Below are positions 58,425 to 64,000 of a DNA stretch of 64,000 bases, piece by piece. The position numbers were made by a program, and so were the translations under genes. Position 1 is the stretch's first letter. Each line of letters begins with the position of its first letter. The DNA is from Patiria miniata (taxonomy: Eukaryota > Echinodermata > Asteroidea > Valvatida > Asterinidae): positions 20,150,927 through 20,214,926 of the forward strand of contig NW_024037063.1 in NCBI RefSeq assembly GCF_015706575.1. The letters are read 5' to 3'. The notes under the pieces were generated by a model. The model did no database searches. It had not been told where the DNA came from and saw only the letters and a program-made list of their open reading frames with translations.

Positions 58425-58546
58425 GGCCATGACCAAATTATCTGGCTACGGCTTCAAATTGCACACGAGTCTATGGAAGCGGCTGCAGCCACTTCCCATA
58501 GACTCGTGTGTTATTTTAAGCCGTAGTCAATAATTCGGACGCGGCC
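58425..58546. mobile_element. Hairpin MITE, copy 1
   Basis: GGCCATGACCAAATTA and TAATTCGGACGCGGCC are inverted termini, next to TAA on each side. The stem includes GGCTACGGCTT/AAGCCGTAGT and CACACGAGTCTATGG/CCATAGACTCGTGTG. The loop is AGCGGCTGCAGCCACTT. Confidence 0.8.
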
Positions 58547-59527
58547 TAATAACCCCGAGTACGCCATTGCTATACAGACAGTGATGTATTCCAACTGCGC
58601 ATGTGCACAAGATTTTGCGATTTCAAATCGGGATAAAAACACGTGGGACAATGTGTACACAAATCAGTTGGCATAGCGGTTACGGAATCTGCAATTATGT
58701 GATCAAAAAGATGGGGGAATGCTCGCCGTACTTTCCAGCATCACACGATAAGGCCCCCGTGTGGATTGGACTCTCAGTCCCTGCCTGATTCCGTGGGTTT
58801 TCCTCGAACCTCGAAAACTGAAAAAAAGTTCAGTTCGTTCACCGTCTGCACATTTTCTCCCTACGGCTTGCTTCAAGCTTGCGTCTGTGTCTTTGCACTT
58901 CTTAATAACCCTTGCTAGAAAGATATTGAATAAAATTAATGTTAAAAGGGTAGAAGACCTACTCCTCTCGGCTGCTTCAGGACCGTAAGGCCCATTAGCA
59001 AGTCAGAATGAATGAATAAGTGCTGATATCATTGTGAATAGCTCTTGAGCCGCTCATAATAAAACGCACTTGTGTGATTCTTATCGTCTTTTATAACGTA
59101 AGCTTGCACATGTCATAATAGGGTTCGTGTGTACTTTAGATCCACTTGAAGTAATGTGGTGCATATTTGTGAAATTGTCTTGGTGTACATGGCGATTTAT
59201 TCAAAAGACTTTATGAAAGAAAAAAAAATTTTGAGGTGAAAAGTACGGAGCAGAAAGTACGGGACACAATTTTGTCGCCAGGATTCCGCACTTGCGGCAG
59301 TCGCAATTCTTTCTTTAGAATTGATACGAAAAGTAGTTCTTCAAAAGCGTGATCTGACTTCAATTCGGTAACTGCCGGCTTTATTTGAGGTACCAAAAAA
59401 AATAGGTACTTATCGGGTCTGACGGGAAGAACCCTCAATCAAATCGTCAGTTTTCCCCGCCCCTCATTAGGTTTCCTTTCGGTTTGCAGTGACACCATGT
59501 GATCATAACTACCGTCGCTCAGTAGAT
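58547..59527. other. Intergenic
   Basis: No supported feature beyond short ORFs. Confidence 0.35.
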
Positions 59528-59652
59528 GTTTAGTTCTGATAAGAACTTGTCCTGCTTGTTATCAGCTTTCGCTAAGTAGTGTTTTAGTTCTGATAAGAAC
59601 AGTCCTGCAGTTCTAAAAGAACAGTCCTGCAGTTCTAAAAGAACTTGTCATC
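59528..59652 (+). repeat. GTTCTGATAAGAAC cluster and 22-bp tandem
   Basis: AGTTCTGATAAGAAC occurs near 59532 and 59586. AACAGTCCTGCAGTTCTAAA is then tandem with a 22-bp period, and AGAACTTGTC closes the cluster. Confidence 0.8.
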
Positions 59653-61619
59653 AACGACGTTACTTGCAATTATTAAGCGTACCAACCGAGAAGTCTAAAA
59701 ACCACCCTCAAACTGTTGTATGTCGAACATTTCCATCAAAACAAAAGGTCTTTAAAATTCTTGTATTTCATTTGAATCCCTATTTGGTCGTATCAACATT
59801 CGCAAAAGATAACTTAGCTTTTTATTCGCCACAATTCAGCGCACATGCTGGACCACTCCATAGTGGAATGTCGCCCTCAAGCGCTATCATCGGACCGTAG
59901 TTATGGCAACTTTAATTATAATAGCCCCCGTGTGGCAATCTATAATAGTTTCCAAACATCCAAAAATGTTTCAACTTCTTTTTCATTCCATGTGATTTTT
60001 TAATGCCGTGACCGTTATCTTTTAAACCTCAAATTTGTATTATCGCAAGTAAAATTTTCAACTTAGTGCGTGTAAAAGCCAAAAAAAAGCAAAGAATGAT
60101 CACTCACTGGGGTGAAGAATGTTGACGTACCGATTCACCAACTCTGAAGTTTATGTCAAAGATCCACCCTGGGTTTTAATTTTGCTGTAACAAAAACCTG
60201 CCCATAAGTCATGCCCTTCCATCATGTGATGTGCTTCTTTGTACGTAAGGCTATAGTTGCCAGGAATAAAAACATCTGATACCTCGTATACTGTACTCGC
60301 AACGAAGCGAGCATAAAAGAGCCTGGCCCCTCTCTCCAGTCGAAGCCGGAGGGCTGGTAGAGTAAATTACATCAGAGAGGATTGGGTGTCAGGTGCCAGA
60401 CGTATGGTTTAGGTACCCGCTGGTGATGAAAAAGCTTAAAGGGACGTTACGGCCTGGAATGCGCCCAATTGGGCTACAAAGAGCGGTTGAAACGACACTA
60501 TATTAACTGGAAAGATCATTTAAAAGTAGGATATAAACGTCCACACAACCATCCTTTAAAAACTGGGTGTTTCGTGGTTTTTTCCTGCGAGAACCATGCT
60601 AGAATAATTTTGGGTTTACAATTTTGTCCCAGCAAAATCGAGCTGTGAGTGCTATTTGTGAATCCTGTCTCACAGTGGTTCGCATTCTGCGGACGTGTAA
60701 GAAACAACGTGTGTGTATTGGTGCTGTGTGTATTATGTGACACACACACACAACGTGTACAGTTCATTGAATAGAGACGACTTGAAATACGTATACTTAT
60801 GCCACAAAATATCCGCCGTGTCCGATGTAAACAGCCAGGGTTTTTCGTCTTTTCTCGTACCTCGGGAACGGTAAGACATCAGGTTAGTTTCCTTCCAACC
60901 AGACCTTTGAAATAGGATAAGACAGTTAACAATCCAAAACATGAAATCTTCGGGGATTTCAGGCCGTAATGCCCCTTTAAGGTATACAGGGGAACATTAC
61001 ACGCATCCTGGCCAACCGACGAGATTGATGGTGATGAAAAATTGCCGTAAACCCTCGGAGACATTCTCTCTTGTTCTTGCAGAGTTCGTTTCTTTTCCCC
61101 GAGATTGTGGCAATTCTTCACGGTTAAAATCACAAAGGCACTTCATCTCGCAAAAACAGTGACATAATCTTATATGCTTTTACCCCCGCACAACGTTTGG
61201 GGTTTACCTTTCTTCATTGAGACTTATAGAACTGAAATAAAAGGAGCTTTTTGTTTTTAAACCCCGCGGCAGGTTATATAAAAAGGTTTCTTCACTTATT
61301 ATTGCAAAATGATTCCCCTATCGGTTGAAGCGATTCCTGTAAAAGGTATTTTTGGCAAGCACATTTGTCCCAAGTGACATTTACAGGCCTCCATCACACA
61401 GAAATTTCCCCGAATCCTTTAGGCACATTGTTTGTTCACATCAACATGTTCATCACTTTTGGCCGTTTCGCGACCATTTTAGAAAGAGTTTTTTTATTGG
61501 GGGGGGGGGGATTGTTTATCAAAGCAAAGGTTACGAGTTAACAAGTGCAGTTAATACAGTTTCCATTTTGGGTAAATTTGTTGCTGTGCCGGACGGGGCC
61601 AAGGGGGAAAACTTGCACT
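59653..61619. other. Intergenic, no supported gene
   Basis: GTGTGT/ACACAC hairpin near 60708-60752, poly(G) near 61500. ORFs up to 89 codons without domains. Confidence 0.4.
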
Positions 61620-61925
61620 GAAACACTTTTTTTAGCTGTGGGATGGGATGGCAGCTCAACAAATTACCCTATCTCTCCGTTAGTTAGTTCGTTAGTTAGT
61701 TAGTTAGTAACAAACGTTGACCGTTGCTGCTACATATTTTGACCGATTGCAACCAAACTTTGTCAAGAGTATCAGTAGCCCAGCCCCAACATGTCACATG
61801 ACCAAACTGGGGTCAAAATCATCATCATCATGGGGTCAAAAACCTGATTTTTTTTTTAGTCACAACACTACTTCCAGAAACAACATGGCACAATCACGTG
61901 ACTCATGCATAAACACGAATTCGTT
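61620..61925 (+). repeat. Dispersed repeat, partner of 45.5 kb
   Basis: AGCTGTGGGATGGGATGGCA, GTTAGTTAGTTCGTTAGTTA, CAACCAAACTTTGTCAAGAG, AGCCCAGCCCCAACATGTCA, ACCAAACTGGGGTCAAA. Reverse complement of 45475-45830, with an ATC triplet expansion near 61818. Confidence 0.8.
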
Positions 61926-62186
61926 GGCCCCAGCTTCCGAGATCCGATCGAGTTTGTTTATGAGCAAATACCTTCCTCTAATGACGTAAATATGTTTGTT
62001 TCATGAATAGGCCTATGCAATTTCGCGTGATCACAACAATCCCCCAAAACCCAGTACTCCCCGGCCCCAATAAGTACAGGGAGTGAAAATCTTGTTCGCG
62101 AGCACCGTTCGCGTTTGGTTCTAGTCATTCAAACCCTTACTGTTCATTCAGCACGCCACGGCGCTTCGAATACGCCCTTTGTATGA
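61926..62186. other. Intergenic spacer
   Basis: No recognised feature. Confidence 0.3.
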
Positions 62187-62312
62187 AGCCATGTCCGAAG
62201 TACATGGCTACGACTTGCCATTATGCATGTACATAATAAGCAGCTGCAGCCACTTCTCATACAGATGTATGCGTTATACTGCCGGTCGTAGCCGTTGCAA
62301 TTCGGACGCAGC
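62187..62312. mobile_element. Hairpin MITE, copy 2
   Basis: GCCATGTCCGAAGTACATGG and GCAATTCGGACGCAGC ends, stem GGCTACGAC/GTCGTAGCC, loop AGCAGCTGCAGCCACTTC. Same family as 58425-58546. Confidence 0.75.
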
Positions 62313-63096
62313 ATAAGCTGTTTTTGTGGTTACCAGAGCAGAAGGCCCTCGGGTATTCTTGGATCGATTCTGTTCTGTATTATATGTGTATGACACGGGG
62401 CAGCCATCGCCACCTGTCCACCACGACCTCTAAGGCGTCCTATCGATTCTTTGGCCAGTCCACGGTCCCGTGTGCTGACAACACTCACCTAAGGCTTGGC
62501 CAGGACATAATGGGTCATTCTATACATTTAGAGTCTAAAGTGTGAGATTTTCCCTGTCCCTGTTGCCTTGGTACTTTGGTTTTTTGCCATTCAAGTATCA
62601 TTAAAAACGATTTGGTAGGCTATGTAGTTTGCTATTCATAATCACTCTTGCCAAAAGACTGTATTGAGGAGTGCATCAGAATTTATAAAATCATAGATGT
62701 CAGATGAAACAGTGACAAGAAAGAACAGTAGACTTCCGAATGTATTGAGGGGCCAATATGAAAAGCTCTTGACAGCCACGGTTGAAGTAAACATCACATT
62801 AAAGGGCGGGTAGCATATAACCATATATTTTTTATTATTCATTGGAATCTACCTTTTTGTGACCTATTTATATTTACTTAAATTTTTTTCGTACTGTGAC
62901 TTTAAGGGTGTTTTTTTGTGCGCAGTTTTTCGGGATGAAGTCAGGAAAGTAAATGGATAATATTGAGAACAATATTTCAGATGTAAAATACTGTATCGCT
63001 TTTTTTTTTATTCATAGAGTGCATTTAACAATTGGTTTAGTCATGTCGTCATGAATTTTGCTATAATTTAGGAGACCAGAACACTTTTTGGCTGTT
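62313..63096. other. Intergenic
   Basis: Short ORFs only, AT-rich toward the right. Confidence 0.35.
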
Positions 63097-63256
63097 AAAA
63101 TTAGCCCTCCCTCTCTGCCTGTCAAATTCAGCTACGCCGTCACAGCAGTCAAAATCAATCAAGTGACAGTTAAAAAATCCTTCCTTTATTTGATATAGCC
63201 ATGCTGTGACTGGAGGCGATTAATATGCCAACTATATACCAGTATACCTCTTTTGT
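63097..63256 (+). repeat. Dispersed repeat, copy 2
   Basis: CCCTCCCTCTCTGCCTGTCA, CAGCAGTCAAAATCAATCAA, GATATAGCCATGCTGTGACT align in order with 17913-18112. Confidence 0.7.
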
Positions 63257-64000
63257 TGAATTGGACTTTAGACTGAGTGTTTACACAAATGTGAGCTGCC
63301 TGTATACAAATGTATGGCAGAGAAGTGGAAAACATGTTCGACTGTATTAAACAATAGTAAGCAACCAACCCAAAATATCATATTATTCGTTGTCTTCGCC
63401 TTGGGTTTCATCAGGGTGTCCGGCTACGTTGCCTTTGCTCTTGTTTGTGAGAATACCTTGGTTTCTTTACCAAAAAAATTATGTTGCAGAAATTTACTGA
63501 TATTCTTGTATCATGTGAGGTGGTAAAATAGTGACCAACACTGATGTATACGTAGCGTTTTCAGACTCCACCCGAATTCACCTTTAAGCAATGAGCCAAG
63601 CAATTAGATCAAAGCTTTAATATCGCTCGGGAAACAGGTGTCATCGCCGTATTGTCCGTGAGGGCGCTATTGATTGCCCCTGGGTCCTCCTCCCCAGCGC
63701 TCTGCCAAGCAAGAGCCACAATGGTTTGTCAAGTTTCTGACCACATCCAGCTATCCGATTTTCGTCAGCCTCTGGGTATCAGGTTATAGCCGGGGGCCAA
63801 ATTGGCGGTTTCTCGCTTTGAAATCGGCTGGGAGCTTTTCAGGCTACTTCTCTGCTATTTCCGAGATTTTTTCTGGGTCGTGTCATTCCCGGTGGAAATT
63901 GTTTAGCGGGATTGAATGGTCGAAGCGAACTAATGGGTTTTGGATAATAGGCTACAAGAGGGGGAAAACGCCGCGCTAATGGATTTTTAACCACTAACGA
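63257..64000. other. Intergenic to window end
   Basis: A 101-codon ORF at 63674-63979 has no recognised domain. No other feature. Confidence 0.35.

Noticed and set aside
1..64000. Bacterial-style features (operons, Shine-Dalgarno sites, phage or defence islands)
   Set aside because: Intron-containing receptor gene, SINEs and MITEs show animal nuclear DNA, and no prokaryotic gene cluster is present.

Overview
The window looks like intergenic-rich nuclear DNA of an invertebrate animal. It is AT-rich and full of tRNA-derived SINEs, foldback and MITE-type DNA elements, satellites and poly(G)/poly(C) runs. I recognise only one gene. Its type (LRR-Ig transmembrane receptor), the marine-invertebrate style of the SINE tails (GCGCCTTGAGCA followed by TGCGCTTTATAAAT) and the abundant TACATGTA and TGACGTCA palindromes suggest an invertebrate deuterostome, perhaps an echinoderm. 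A hemichordate, amphioxus or mollusc cannot be excluded. Nothing looks bacterial, and there is no operon, CRISPR array, rRNA gene or convincing functional tRNA gene.

Layout. 1-30.1 kb is repeat-dominated. It holds a 1.2-kb giant foldback, a 130-bp repeat split by a SINE, an 11-bp satellite (4.3-4.8 kb), foldbacks at 3.7 and 5.9 kb, a 16-bp higher-order satellite (10.3-11.2 kb), a 152-bp tandem duplication carrying a perfect AGGTCA DR1, a 51-bp minisatellite (14.3-15.1 kb), several MITEs (13.3, 16.8, 20.0 kb), SINEs, and weak first-exon or promoter-like signals (8.3, 24.4, 27.3 kb). 30.1-32.6 kb carries the recognised gene on the minus strand. It has two coding exons and encodes about 638 aa: signal peptide, LRRNT, about seven LRRs, LRRCT, Ig domain, TM helix and a cytoplasmic tail ending in a hydrophobic PDZ-ligand-like motif. 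32.6-64 kb is again mostly mobile DNA: TIR and foldback elements at 36.4 and 40.5 kb, a mosaic satellite at 44-45 kb, a hAT-like MITE with exact 8-bp target duplications at 49.4 kb, three SINEs, and inverted or dispersed repeat pairs. Three possible but unrecognised coding exons lie on the plus strand (42.4, 46.5 and 53.1 kb).

The best candidate novelty is at the 3' end of the receptor gene. The segment encoding the last residues and the stop is repeated, in degenerate form, three more times just beyond the stop codon, and the reading frame stays open for 70 codons after the TGA. I found no convincing new multi-gene system. Most other observations concern repeat structure and need comparative or RNA data.
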